Origin: an uncultured Oscillospiraceae bacterium
Lineage (GTDB): Bacteria; Bacillota; Clostridia; Oscillospirales; Ruminococcaceae
Direction: 5' to 3'
Assembly (NCBI GenBank): GCA_904396495.1
Contig: CAJFOJ010000036.1
Coordinates: forward strand, 1-64,000
DNA length: 64,000 bases
Below the pieces are notes generated by a model. That model made no database searches and had not been told where the DNA came from. It saw nothing but the letters and a program-made list of their open reading frames with translations. Position numbers and translations under genes: made by a program. Shown here piece by piece: positions 19,109-27,729 of this stretch (positions are counted from its first letter, which is position 1; the number at the start of each line of letters is the position of its first letter).

Positions 19109-19709
19109 GTCCGCCTTCCTCCTTTCCCGTTTTTTCTGTGGTTAACGCCATTCGCATTTTGGCCAGCGCCCTGCTATGCTTAGACCGGACGGTATTCCGG
19201 TTTAGGTGCAACATCTCACCGATTTCAGCGCTGTCATAGCCCCCGAACACCGTCAGGGAAACGATCATACGCTCCTCATCGCTTAAAACCCCAAGCGCTT
19301 GCTTTAGCTCCAACGATTCCTCGGAGCCGTTTACAGACAACTCCACCTCATCCAAGTCGCTTTGCTGGTTTCTCACAACATAAGTTTTGAGCTTTCGTTT
19401 GCACTTTGCTGATAAGATCTTAAACATCCAACTGCGAAAGGCGTCAGGGTTTTTCAGTTTCGAAATGCCAGCATAGGCGTCCATCACCGCGTCACTGACC
19501 GCGTCTTGCGCATCCTGATCGTCTTTCAGCACATAGTAGGCAAACTTATACAAGTCCTTGTAAATATGTTGATAAAGCTGCGCAAAGGCATCCTTGTCGC
19601 CTTTTTTCGCTACAAGAACAAGGTTTTGGAGTTCTGACAATTCCCTCACCTCATTGTCAAGCCGCAGCGAAGTATCCAAAATACTTTGCAATATATCAGT
19701 GTTCTTCAC
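19098..19709 (-). CDS. RNA polymerase sigma factor, ECF-like sigma-70 family
   Basis: A 203-residue sigma factor with region 2 at roughly residues 40-105 (AFAQLYQHIYKDLYKFAYYV, then DAVSDAVMDAYAGISKL) and region 4 at about 140-190 (LSDEERMIVSLTVFGGYDSAEIGEML and an HTH ending NTVRSKHSRALAKM). It lacks regions 1 and 3, as ECF factors do. An N-terminal extension of about 28 residues precedes region 2. GTG start at 19709 with a weak AGAAAG site. A sigma-A promoter is present upstream (19747-19775). Its regulon is unknown; it probably responds to an envelope signal through the membrane protein encoded next. Confidence 0.88.
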   Translation of the reverse strand: MKNTDILQSILDTSLRLDNEVRELSELQNLVLVAKKGDKDAFAQLYQHIYKDLYKFAYYVLKDDQDAQDAVSDAVMDAYAGISKLKNPDAFRSWMFKILSAKCKRKLKTYVVRNQQSDLDEVELSVNGSEESLELKQALGVLSDEERMIVSLTVFGGYDSAEIGEMLHLNRNTVRSKHSRALAKMRMALTTEKTGKEEGGRAN

Positions 19710-19746
19710 AGGGCTTTCTGTTGCATCACTAGTTTAATTTCTTTTG

Positions 19747-19775
19747 AATATATCTAAAATAATAGAAAATGTAAA
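19747..19775 (-). promoter_or_regulatory. Promoter of the sigma/propeller operon
   Basis: On the minus strand TTTACA (19770-19775), 17 bases, TATATT (19747-19752). It is a good sigma-A match about 40 bases before the GTG start. Confidence 0.6.
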
Positions 19776-19856
19776 TTTTCTTTTGGAAATATAACAATAA
19801 ATCGCAGGAAAGGCACTCGTTTGGAATTCTTACAAAACGACTATTTTTCACAATCT

Positions 19857-21575
19857 TTATAAAAATATTTTGTCGGTTTGGGCATTCCCCAATATATCGG
19901 TACACCGGTAATTAAATAAGACTGCTGTCTCAATTTGTTCGCCGGTAAAAGGATCAAACGGAAAGATCTCCAGATGGGCCATTTTATAGACCTGTTTTGG
20001 GTCGAGGCCGTGGTATTCCTCTAAGAGAGTTCCCGCTTCCAGCTCTCTACGGTAGAAGGCGTATACCTCTTCCCTCCTCGAGACAGTCAAATCCTCCTGA
20101 AGCCAAGCAGGCAATTTTTTAGCTTTTTCGTGGGAATAAAGATCAAACTTCATGAGCCAACGAAGCCTATCCCCGTCAACTCCCGGTAATCCCATGCCAA
20201 ATTCATACAATATATCGTACTGCTCCACTTTAGAATGAGGGCGCAAATGGTATTCCTTTTGCCGGTAAAAACAGCGAAAGCATTCATAAAAATCAAATGG
20301 AGACGGTGTCAATTCCACTAAATAGTCAAGGCTTTTTTGAAACCGGTTAGAATTGTAATAGGTTTCCACCAGTTCCTCAATGCCCTTGAGCCTGAGCATG
20401 TCCGCAAAAGGCAAATCCCTTGTAAACAGCGTTTCATAGGGTGCTTCATCCCGGCAAACGATTCCAAACTCCCCTTGCTGTTCCCGAAGTCCGGAGCCCT
20501 TTAAAAGCTTTAAAAATCCCAGTTGAAACTGATCGGGATGCAATTTATATACATCATTAAAAGAATGCCCAAAACTCTCAAAATTTTCATATGGCAGCCC
20601 GGCAATCAAATCCAAATGCAGGTGGATGTTCTTTCCCTTTTTAAGTTTTCTCACCACCTGACCAATATCGCTAAATGCACCCTTGCGGTCGATGGCCCTT
20701 AACGTTTTCAAATTTGTGGACTGCACGCCGATTTCAAGCTGAAACAGCCCCGGGCGGACCCGATTCAAAAAATCCGTCATTTCATCGGTAAGCAAATCAG
20801 CTGCAAGCTCAAAATGAAAATTTGTGACCCCGTTGTCATGCTCAAAAAGGTATCGCCAAATTTCCATAGCGAACTCCCGATTGGCATTAAAAGTCCGATC
20901 CACAAACTTTACCTGCCTTACCTTGTGTTCCAAAAAAAACGAGAGTTCCTTTTTCACCTTAGAAATAGGCTGAAACCGGACACCACTGTCCACAGAAGAG
21001 AGACAATACTGGCAGTGGAAAGGACAGCCACGCTGGGCTTCATAATATAAAATCCGATTTTCATACAAATCAAGATCCTGGTACACAAATGGAAGTTTCC
21101 CCAAATCGAGAGGCTTTGCCGGGGTATTGCGAACAATTTGTCCATTTTTTTTATAAATTAGAGAAGGAACGTCATGCAGCGGCGTCCTACTTTCCAAAGC
21201 AAGACAAAGCTGCGAAAAGGATTCCTCCCCTTCTCCATACAATACAAAATCAGCAGCGGTTTCCCTCAAAATTTGTTCGCCGTCAAAGCTTACTTCCGGT
21301 CCGCCCAGAGCAATCAACGCCTGTGGCAAAACCTTTTTGAGATTTTCCATTAAGCGTTTGATGATCCCAATATTCCAAATGTAACAGGAAAAGCCAATTA
21401 ATTCCGGCTGCCGGTAATAAATTTCTTCCAAGATCAAATCCTCAGACTGATTGATGGTGTATTCTTGAATCTCGCATTCGATGCCATACTGCTCTTTGGC
21501 GAACTGTCCAAGCGACCGAACTGCTAAACAGGAGTGTATAAATTTTGCGTTGATTCCGACCAGAAGTTTTTTCAT
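19857..21575 (-). CDS. B12-binding domain radical SAM protein with DUF4080-like tail
   Basis: A 572-residue protein. The N-terminal part (1-130) is a cobalamin-binding Rossmann domain with GGPEVS (91-96) and YGEGEESF. The radical SAM TIM-barrel follows, with the 4Fe-4S motif C184-x3-C188-x2-C191 in RGCPFHCQYCLSS. The last ~200 residues look like the DUF4080 extension found on a group of clostridial radical SAM proteins. The reaction is unknown; B12-type enzymes of this class usually methylate or rearrange an unactivated carbon. It is monocistronic by spacing (148 bases to the sigma gene). A 34-codon cysteine-rich frame lies just upstream. Confidence 0.87.
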   Translation of the reverse strand: MKKLLVGINAKFIHSCLAVRSLGQFAKEQYGIECEIQEYTINQSEDLILEEIYYRQPELIGFSCYIWNIGIIKRLMENLKKVLPQALIALGGPEVSFDGEQILRETAADFVLYGEGEESFSQLCLALESRTPLHDVPSLIYKKNGQIVRNTPAKPLDLGKLPFVYQDLDLYENRILYYEAQRGCPFHCQYCLSSVDSGVRFQPISKVKKELSFFLEHKVRQVKFVDRTFNANREFAMEIWRYLFEHDNGVTNFHFELAADLLTDEMTDFLNRVRPGLFQLEIGVQSTNLKTLRAIDRKGAFSDIGQVVRKLKKGKNIHLHLDLIAGLPYENFESFGHSFNDVYKLHPDQFQLGFLKLLKGSGLREQQGEFGIVCRDEAPYETLFTRDLPFADMLRLKGIEELVETYYNSNRFQKSLDYLVELTPSPFDFYECFRCFYRQKEYHLRPHSKVEQYDILYEFGMGLPGVDGDRLRWLMKFDLYSHEKAKKLPAWLQEDLTVSRREEVYAFYRRELEAGTLLEEYHGLDPKQVYKMAHLEIFPFDPFTGEQIETAVLFNYRCTDILGNAQTDKIFL

Positions 21576-21633
21576 ACCGTTGACCTTTCCCTGTCAATTT
21601 TATATAATCTAACCTTCTTAAGTGTGAGCTGAT

Positions 21634-21738
21634 TCAATTGCCACAGTATTTGTATGTGTCACAAAAAATTGGGCATTCATTTAACTGTTTTTCGATAATA
21701 TCTCTTCTGCCGCCTTTGAAAACATTATAACACACCAT
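21634..21738 (-). CDS. Candidate 34-residue cysteine-containing small protein (uncertain)
   Basis: ATG 21738 to TGA 21634 encodes 34 residues ending in NECPIFCDTYKYCGN, with three clustered cysteines (C-x3-C-x5-C), 58 bases before the radical SAM start. There is no ribosome-binding site, and the -10 of the promoter at 21724-21752 lies inside its first codons, so translation from this ATG is doubtful if that promoter is used. I do not recognise the family. It may be chance. Confidence 0.2.
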   Translation of the reverse strand: MVCYNVFKGGRRDIIEKQLNECPIFCDTYKYCGN

Positions 21739-21752
21739 CTGAGATAAAACAA
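21724..21752 (-). promoter_or_regulatory. Promoter of the radical SAM gene
   Basis: On the minus strand TTGTTT (21747-21752), 17 bases, TATAAT (21724-21729). The transcript would have a leader of about 140 bases before the gene. Confidence 0.6.
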
Positions 21753-21821
21753 AAAAATTAATCCGGAAATAACCACCTCAAATAATTTCCAAGATATTCC
21801 TCATTCATAAATTATTTACAT

Positions 21822-21852
21822 AATATATTTTAGAATTTTTCTAAAATATATT
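21822..21852 (+). promoter_or_regulatory. 14-bp palindromic operator candidate of the rubrerythrin gene
   Basis: A perfect 14-bp inverted repeat with a 3-base centre (21822-21835 and 21839-21852), core TTTTAGAA-N3-TTCTAAAA. Its right arm overlaps the first two bases of the -35 hexamer. This placement suits a repressor. The sequence does not match PerR, Fur or Rex consensus boxes, so the regulator is unknown. Confidence 0.65.
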
Positions 21853-21879
21853 GACAACTATTTTCAATGGCGCTATAAT
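21851..21879 (+). promoter_or_regulatory. Consensus promoter of the rubrerythrin gene
   Basis: TTGACA (21851-21856), 17 bases, TATAAT (21874-21879), a perfect consensus. This predicts very strong expression when not repressed. Confidence 0.92.
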
Positions 21880-21932
21880 AAATCCATAGTTCGAAAGAAC
21901 CAAGAAAAAATCAATTTTTGGAGGATTTGGAT

Positions 21933-22478
21933 ATGAAAAAGTTTATTTGTAAAATCTGTGGTTATGTTTATGAAGGTGAAGCGGCTCCCGAAAAATGCCC
22001 TCAGTGTGGCGCCCCTGCTTCTAAATTTGAAGAGCAGACCGGTTCTATGGTCTGGGCGGACGAGCACCGCATCGGCGTTGCCGAAGGCGTTGATCCTGAG
22101 ATCGTCGAGGGCTTGCGCATGAACTTCACCGGCGAATGCACTGAAGTTGGTATGTATCTCGCCATGTCCCGCCAAGCCATCCGCGAAGGCTACCCCGAAA
22201 TTGGCGCCTTCTATCAGCAGGCCGCTTACGAAGAAGCAGAGCACGCCGCAAAATTCGCGGAACTTTTGGGCGAAGTTGTCACCAACTCCACCAAAAAGAA
22301 CTTGGAACTTCGCGTCGCCGCTGAAAACGGCGCCACCGCCGGCAAATTTGAACTGGCAAAGAAAGCGAAAGCCCTCAACTTGGACGCTATCCACGACACT
22401 GTTCACGAGATGGCGAAAGACGAAGCTCGTCACGGCTGTGGTTTTGAAGGCCTCTTAAAGAGATACTTCGGTAAATAA
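21933..22478 (+). CDS. Reverse rubrerythrin (NADH-dependent peroxidase component)
   Basis: A 181-residue protein with domains in the reversed order: a short rubredoxin domain first (Cys6, Cys9, Cys22, Cys25 in CKICGYVY and CPQCGAP), then a ferritin-like di-iron domain with the E-x-x-H ligands ([28 protein letters not shown]). This order defines reverse rubrerythrins, which reduce H2O2 and O2 to water in anaerobes with electrons from NADH via a reductase. Start ATG 21933 follows GGAGG by nine bases. A consensus promoter overlapped by a palindrome lies upstream and a strong terminator downstream, so it is a highly expressed, regulated single gene. Confidence 0.93.
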   Translation: MKKFICKICGYVYEGEAAPEKCPQCGAPASKFEEQTGSMVWADEHRIGVAEGVDPEIVEGLRMNFTGECTEVGMYLAMSRQAIREGYPEIGAFYQQAAYEEAEHAAKFAELLGEVVTNSTKKNLELRVAAENGATAGKFELAKKAKALNLDAIHDTVHEMAKDEARHGCGFEGLLKRYFGK

Positions 22479-22491
22479 TTTTTGGTTTCTC

Positions 22492-22526
22492 AAAAAACGG
22501 AACGAAAAGATTTCGTTCCGTTTTTT
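22492..22526 (+). terminator. Terminator of the rubrerythrin gene
   Basis: A 16-bp perfect stem (22492-22507 with 22511-22526), loop AGA, ending in a T run. Confidence 0.9.
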
Positions 22527-22584
22527 TGTATAAATGACGGTTTTTCTCCTAGAAAAATACTTTGAATTTATGCAGAATATCTTC

Positions 22585-22613
22585 TTGACAAATAATTCTA
22601 TCTGTCGTATACT
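22585..22613 (+). promoter_or_regulatory. Promoter of the leu operon
   Basis: TTGACA (22585-22590), 17 bases, TATACT (22608-22613), directly upstream of the T-box leader. Confidence 0.88.
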
Positions 22614-22620
22614 AATTATC

Positions 22621-22903
22621 AATATGAAAATGCTTTGACAGGGAAAAAGTATCCTGCCTTTGGAGTTTCAGAGAGCTGCCGGTTGGTGAGAGGCAGTACC
22701 CGGGATGATACAACTGGCCCTTGAGCAGCCGCCTGAACGCAGAAGTCTGTCAGTAGGAGCGGACGGGATCTCCGCCGTTATCAGAGGAGCAGTATTCGCC
22801 TTTACCGGCTGATGCGATAGAGTGGGTGCAGTTGCGCCAATGAGAATGGTACCGCGGAAGTTACGCTTTCGTTTCTTGATAACAGGAAACGAAAGCGTTT
22901 TTT
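22621..22903 (+). promoter_or_regulatory. T-box riboswitch, predicted leucine-specific (CUG)
   Basis: The leader shows the T-box landmarks in order: stem I with AGAGAGC (22670-22676) and the GGTTGGTGAGAGGC distal loop, a specifier loop in which CTG (22714-22716) is preceded by CAA and followed by G, and the T-box sequence AATGAGAATGGTACCGCG (22839-22856). A terminator follows: 13-bp stem 22863-22875 with 22886-22898, then TTTTT. Uncharged tRNA-Leu would stabilise the antiterminator and turn on leuACDB. The CUG assignment rests on alignment by eye with the second T-box in this window. Confidence 0.92.
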
Positions 22904-22982
22904 GTTACCAAAAAACCGTTCCAATCGTATCATTACTGGAAAAAGAATCACCACAACAGCTCAGAAAGGAAGGCTGGCAGTA

Positions 22983-24647
22983 ATGAAAAACGCAAGCAAA
23001 TATCAACGGGGATATTTCCTTCCCCCAACCTGTGAAATGAAATGGGCCAAGAAAGACTACATTGACAAAGCTCCCATTTGGTGCAGCGTTGACCTTCGGG
23101 ACGGCAATCAGTCCCTCATCATCCCCATGAGTTTGGAAGAAAAAATAGAATTCTTTAAACTGCTGGTAAAAGTGGGCTTTAAGGAAATTGAGGTGGGCTT
23201 TCCTGCCGCCTCCGAGACGGAATACACCTTTTTGCGAACCCTTATCGAACAAGACCTCATTCCCGACGACGTGACCATCCAAGTCCTCACCCAGTCGAGG
23301 GAGCACATCATCAAAAAAACCTTTGAGGCCTTAAAGGGTGCGAAACATGCCATTGTCCACCTGTATAACTCTACCTCAGTGGCTCAGCGGGAACAGGTCT
23401 TTAAAAAATCTAAGAAAGAGATTATTGAAATTGCCGTTTCCGGCGCCAAGTTATTTGACAAGTTCGCCGCCGAAACCGAAGGAAACTTTCTGTATGAATA
23501 CTCCCCCGAAAGCTTCACCGGTACCGAGATGGAATTTGCTTTGGAAATCTGCAACGCAGTACTGGACGTCTGGAAGCCCACACCTGACAGAAAAGTCATC
23601 GTTAACCTCCCCGTCACCGTTTCTATGTCGATGCCTCATGTTTACGCCAATCAAGTGGAATTCATGTGCGACAACTTAAAATACCGGGAAAACGTCATCG
23701 TCTCCCTCCACCCCCACAACGACCGGGGCTGTGCGGTGGCCGATTCGGAGCTGGGACTTTTGGCGGGTGCCGACCGCATCGAAGGGACTTTGTTTGGCAA
23801 CGGCGAGCGCACCGGCAACGTAGATATTATCACCCTGGCCCTCAACATGTACTCCCACGGCGTCGATCCAAAGCTCGACTTCTCCAATCTTCCCGAGATC
23901 ACCGAACTGTATGAGCGTGTCACCCGGATGCATGTCTATGAGCGCCAGCCCTACAGCGGTCAGCTTGTATTCGCCGCTTTCTCTGGCTCTCATCAGGATG
24001 CCATCGCCAAGGGGATGAAGTGGCGGGAAGAAAATCACTGCGACACCTGGACCGTCCCCTACCTTCCTTTGGATCCCAAGGATGTGGGCCGCGTTTACGA
24101 GACCGATGTCATTCGCATCAACAGCCAGTCGGGAAAGGGCGGTATCGGCTACCTGATGGAACAGAACTTCGGCTACGATCTGCCGCCGAAAATGCGGGAA
24201 GACTTCGGTTACGCCGTCAAGAGCGTCTCCGACCATCTCCACAAAGAGCTCATGCCAGACGAGGTTTTGGACATATTCCAAAAAGAATATGTCAATGTCA
24301 ACAATCCCATCAAGCTGATCGACTACCACTTTACCCGTAATGGCGACGTAAAAGTAGATTTGACCATCGACGTAAACGGCGAGACACAATCCCTCCACGG
24401 CAAAGGAAACGGCCGCTTGGACGCTGTCAGTAACGCCATCAAGGAGAACCTCTCCATTCAATACACAAACCTCACCTATAAGGAACATGCATTACAGGAA
24501 GGCTCCGGCGCACAGGCAGTCGCCTATGTGGGCATCACCGCCCCCAACGGAAAAACGGTTTGGGGTGCCGGTATCCACGACGATATTATTGCCGCTTCCA
24601 TCCAAGCGTTGTTCAGCGCAATCAACCGCATGCAGCCAGAAGGCTAA
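22983..24647 (+). CDS. leuA: 2-isopropylmalate synthase
   Basis: A 554-residue LeuA of the longer type. It condenses 2-oxoisovalerate with acetyl-CoA, the first committed step of leucine synthesis. The N-terminal DRE-TIM barrel shows VDLRDGNQSL (about 37-46; Arg and Asp of the active site) and the metal-binding HPHNDRG, then GNGERTGNVD. The C-terminal ~130 residues form the LeuA allosteric domain (VKVDLTIDVNGETQSLHGKGNG), where leucine normally feeds back. Start ATG 22983, nine bases after AAAGGAAGG; the longer reading begins inside the T-box terminator. First gene of the T-box-controlled leu operon. Confidence 0.96.
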   Translation: MKNASKYQRGYFLPPTCEMKWAKKDYIDKAPIWCSVDLRDGNQSLIIPMSLEEKIEFFKLLVKVGFKEIEVGFPAASETEYTFLRTLIEQDLIPDDVTIQVLTQSREHIIKKTFEALKGAKHAIVHLYNSTSVAQREQVFKKSKKEIIEIAVSGAKLFDKFAAETEGNFLYEYSPESFTGTEMEFALEICNAVLDVWKPTPDRKVIVNLPVTVSMSMPHVYANQVEFMCDNLKYRENVIVSLHPHNDRGCAVADSELGLLAGADRIEGTLFGNGERTGNVDIITLALNMYSHGVDPKLDFSNLPEITELYERVTRMHVYERQPYSGQLVFAAFSGSHQDAIAKGMKWREENHCDTWTVPYLPLDPKDVGRVYETDVIRINSQSGKGGIGYLMEQNFGYDLPPKMREDFGYAVKSVSDHLHKELMPDEVLDIFQKEYVNVNNPIKLIDYHFTRNGDVKVDLTIDVNGETQSLHGKGNGRLDAVSNAIKENLSIQYTNLTYKEHALQEGSGAQAVAYVGITAPNGKTVWGAGIHDDIIAASIQALFSAINRMQPEG

Positions 24648-24674
24648 TCTCATAGAAAGGCAGGAAATCCACCC

Positions 24675-25928
24675 ATGGCAATGACAATGACACAAAAAAT
24701 TTTAGCGGCCCACGCCGGGCTTCCAGAGGTGAAACCCGGCCAGCTCATCAAGGCGAAGCTCGATATGGTGTTGGGAAACGACATCACCTCCCCCGTAGCC
24801 ATCAACGAATTCAACAAAGCCGGATTTCAGGATGTTTTCGACACTGAAAAAATTTCCCTGGTTATGGACCACTTTGCCCCTAATAAGGATATTAAGGCGG
24901 CCCAGCAGTGCAAGCAGTGCCGTACTTTCGCAAAAAGCTTCAACATTAAAAACTACTACGATGTAGGAGAAATGGGCATTGAACACGCTCTTCTCCCCGA
25001 AAAAGGCCTGGTAGCCCCTGGAGAACTGATTATCGGCGCCGATTCTCACACCTGCACCTACGGTGCTTTGGGCGCTTTCTCCACTGGTGTCGGCTCCACC
25101 GACATGGCCGCAGGCATGGCCACCGGGGAAGCCTGGTTCAAGGTTCCCTCGGCCATTCAATTCAACCTGACCGGCAAGCTGCAAAAATGGGTCAGCGGTA
25201 AAGATGTGATCCTCCACATCATCGGCATGATTGGTGTGGACGGCGCCCTCTATAAATCCATGGAGTTCACCGGCGAAGGCTTAAAAAACCTCACCATGGA
25301 CGATCGGCTCTGCATGGCCAACATGGCCATCGAGGCGGGGGCTAAAAACGGCATCTTCGATGTGGATGAAACCACCCTTGCATACGTCAAAGGCCGCGTT
25401 AACCGCCCCTTTAACACCTATAAAGCTGACCCTGACGCCGAGTACGAGCAGGTTATCAATATCGACCTTTCGAAGATCACTCCCACCGTTTCCTTCCCCC
25501 ATCTGCCGGAAAATACCAAGACCTTTGACGAAATCGGGGACGTACCCATCGACCAGGTTGTGATTGGTTCCTGCACCAATGGCCGTCTTTCCGACATGGC
25601 AACAGCAGCGGAAATCCTCAAGGGCAAACACATTGCCGAAAACGTCCGCTGTATCGTCATCCCGGCTACCCAGCAGATTTACAAGGAATCCATGAAGCTG
25701 GGTTACTTGGAGACCTTTATCGATGCCGGCTGCATCGTCTCCACTCCCACCTGCGGCCCTTGTCTGGGCGGCTATATGGGGATTTTGGCGGAGGGTGAGC
25801 GCGCTGTTGCCACCACCAACCGCAATTTTGTTGGCCGGATGGGCCACGTGGATTCGGAAGTGTACCTCGCAAGCCCCGCGGTGGCGGCTGCTTCCGCCAT
25901 TGCAGGTAAAATTGCAAAACCGGAATAA
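24675..25928 (+). CDS. leuC: 3-isopropylmalate dehydratase large subunit
   Basis: A 417-residue LeuC of the shorter, archaeal/clostridial type. With LeuD it isomerises 2- to 3-isopropylmalate. Cysteines for the 4Fe-4S cluster appear in GSCTNGR and CGPCLGG, and the substrate-binding [12 protein letters not shown] is present about residue 120. It follows leuA by 27 bases and precedes leuD by an unusually long 192-base gap. Another hydro-lyase of the family (homoaconitase) is less likely given the neighbours. Confidence 0.95.
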   Translation: MAMTMTQKILAAHAGLPEVKPGQLIKAKLDMVLGNDITSPVAINEFNKAGFQDVFDTEKISLVMDHFAPNKDIKAAQQCKQCRTFAKSFNIKNYYDVGEMGIEHALLPEKGLVAPGELIIGADSHTCTYGALGAFSTGVGSTDMAAGMATGEAWFKVPSAIQFNLTGKLQKWVSGKDVILHIIGMIGVDGALYKSMEFTGEGLKNLTMDDRLCMANMAIEAGAKNGIFDVDETTLAYVKGRVNRPFNTYKADPDAEYEQVINIDLSKITPTVSFPHLPENTKTFDEIGDVPIDQVVIGSCTNGRLSDMATAAEILKGKHIAENVRCIVIPATQQIYKESMKLGYLETFIDAGCIVSTPTCGPCLGGYMGILAEGERAVATTNRNFVGRMGHVDSEVYLASPAVAAASAIAGKIAKPE

Positions 25929-26120
25929 TTTCTATTTGCCAGACCTCCTTGCAGCGGCGTGAAACAAGACGCTCAAAAAGCAGTTTCACTGCCGCCGCCC
26001 ACAAGGCGGAGCGAATATCGTCTGCAAGTTCTTTTAAAGTAAACTTTGACTTTATAAAATCGGACGGAGGAATCCTAGATTCCAGACCCGTCCCACCCCT
26101 TCAGAAAGGATTTGACTGCC
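25929..26120 (+). other. leuC-leuD spacer with two hairpins
   Basis: 192 non-coding bases inside an otherwise tight operon. Two hairpins are visible: GCGGC/GTGAAAC (25954-25965) with GTTTCAC/GCCGC (25983-25995, one bulged T), and a two-part stem GGACGG (26062-26067) with CCGTCC (26088-26093) enclosing GGAATC-CTA-GATTCC (26069-26083). Neither is followed by a T run, so they are not obvious terminators. They may be processing or stability elements. Confidence 0.45.
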
Positions 26121-26603
26121 ATGAATACCAAAGGCTTTGCCCATAAATTTGGGGACAACGTGGATACCGACGTCATCATCCCCGCCCGCTACCTGAACAC
26201 GGCCGACCACAAAGAACTGGCCTCTCATTGCATGGAAGACATCGACAAGGATTTTACAAAAAAAGTGAAAACCTCCGATATTATTGTTGCCGGCTACAAC
26301 TTCGGCTGCGGCTCCTCCCGGGAGCACGCCCCCATCGCCATCAAGGCCGCCGGGGTCTCCTGCGTCATCGCTAAAACCTTTGCCCGCATCTTTTACCGCA
26401 ATGCTATCAATATCGGCCTCGCTATTTTGGAGTGTGAGGAGGCAAGCGAAAAAATTGCCGACGGCGATGAGGTCGCCATCGACTTCGACACCGGCGTCAT
26501 CACCAATGTGACGAAAAACGAAACCTACCAGGCCCAGCCTTTTCCCGACTTCATCAAGGACATCATTAACAAAGGCGGCCTGTTAAATTCAATAAAAAAG
26601 TAG
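26121..26603 (+). CDS. leuD: 3-isopropylmalate dehydratase small subunit
   Basis: 160 residues, the usual length of this short LeuD type. It supplies the swivelling domain of isopropylmalate isomerase. The N-terminal [17 protein letters not shown] (about residues 8-24) and [10 protein letters not shown] (about 62-71) are the family signatures. I start at ATG 26121, ten bases after AAAGGA, rather than nine bases upstream. It is followed by leuB after 19 bases. Confidence 0.95.
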   Translation: MNTKGFAHKFGDNVDTDVIIPARYLNTADHKELASHCMEDIDKDFTKKVKTSDIIVAGYNFGCGSSREHAPIAIKAAGVSCVIAKTFARIFYRNAINIGLAILECEEASEKIADGDEVAIDFDTGVITNVTKNETYQAQPFPDFIKDIINKGGLLNSIKK

Positions 26604-26622
26604 AGGAAAGGAAGTCATTTTG

Positions 26623-27693
26623 ATGAACAAAACCATCACCGTCATCAAAGGTGACGGCATTGGCCCGGAAATTGTCACCCAGGCCCTGCGGGTTCTGGAC
26701 AAAATCGCCCAAAAATACGACCACAACTTCACCTATCAAGAAATTGACGCAGGTGGCTGCGCCATCGACAAATACGGCACCTCCCTGCCCGAAGAAAGCC
26801 TAAAAAAATGTCTCGACTGCGATAGCGTTTTGCTGGGAGCCGTCGGCGGGCCAAAATGGGACGGCGTAGACAAAAGCATCCGCCCCGAGGCGGCCCTTTT
26901 GGGGATCCGCTCCGCCATGGGACTGTACGCCAACCTCCGTCCGGCTAAGCTCTTCCCTCAGCTGAGCAGTGCCTCCCCTCTGAAACCTGAAATCGTCACC
27001 CGCGGCATCGATCTTTTAATGGTCCGGGAACTCATCGGCGGCGCATATTTCGGAGACCACATCACCGAGGAGAAAAACGGCGAAAAAGTGGCCACCGATA
27101 TGATGACCTACAGTGAACATGAAATCGAGCGCATCGCCCGCACCGCCTTTAACACCGCCCGCAAGCGGGGCAAACGGGTTATTTCCGTCGATAAAGCAAA
27201 TGTCCTGGACTCCTCCCGCCTGTGGAGGGCTGTCGTCCACCGGGTCGCCAAAGAATACCCCGATGTCACCTGCACCGACATGCTGGTGGACAACACCGCT
27301 ATGCAGCTGGTCAAAGACCCGTCCCAGTTTGACGTAGTCGTCACCGAAAACCTTTTCGGTGACATCCTCTCCGATGAAGCCAGCATGATCACCGGTTCCA
27401 TCGGCATGATCCCCTCTTCGAGTCTGGGAGAAGGCACCCGCGGCATGTATGAACCCATCCACGGTTCCGCCCCCGACATCGCCGGCAAAAACCTCGCTAA
27501 CCCCATCGGCACCATTCTTTCCGCCGCCATGATGCTCAAATACTCCTTCGATATGGACGAGGAATCCGAGGATATTGAAGCAGCCGTTAACAAGGCCCTT
27601 GACGACGGCTACCGCACCGGCGATATCATGAGCGACGGTATGACCCAGGTCACCTGTTCCGAAATGGGCGACAAAATACTTGAAAATATCTAA
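26623..27693 (+). CDS. leuB: 3-isopropylmalate dehydrogenase
   Basis: 356 residues. It oxidises and decarboxylates 3-isopropylmalate to the 2-oxo acid transaminated by IlvE (encoded at 49476-50552). The nucleotide/substrate opening IKGDGIGPEI, RxxLGLYANLRP-like region (IRSAMGLYANLRP), VRELIGGAYFG and the metal-binding DEASMITGSIGM with the adenine loop GSAPDIAGKNLANP are all present. Start ATG 26623, eight bases after AAAGGAAG. Last gene of the leu operon; no clear intrinsic terminator lies between it and the next promoter at 27700, so read-through into the Met T-box leader is possible. Confidence 0.96.
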   Translation: MNKTITVIKGDGIGPEIVTQALRVLDKIAQKYDHNFTYQEIDAGGCAIDKYGTSLPEESLKKCLDCDSVLLGAVGGPKWDGVDKSIRPEAALLGIRSAMGLYANLRPAKLFPQLSSASPLKPEIVTRGIDLLMVRELIGGAYFGDHITEEKNGEKVATDMMTYSEHEIERIARTAFNTARKRGKRVISVDKANVLDSSRLWRAVVHRVAKEYPDVTCTDMLVDNTAMQLVKDPSQFDVVVTENLFGDILSDEASMITGSIGMIPSSSLGEGTRGMYEPIHGSAPDIAGKNLANPIGTILSAAMMLKYSFDMDEESEDIEAAVNKALDDGYRTGDIMSDGMTQVTCSEMGDKILENI

Positions 27694-27699
27694 TTTTGG

Positions 27700-27728
27700 T
27701 TGACATGGACTTTTATTTGTGCTATGCT
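27700..27728 (+). promoter_or_regulatory. Promoter of the metY unit
   Basis: TTGACA (27700-27705), 17 bases, TATGCT (27723-27728) with TG one base upstream, an extended -10. It begins seven bases after the leuB stop. Confidence 0.8.
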
Positions 27729-27729
27729 T

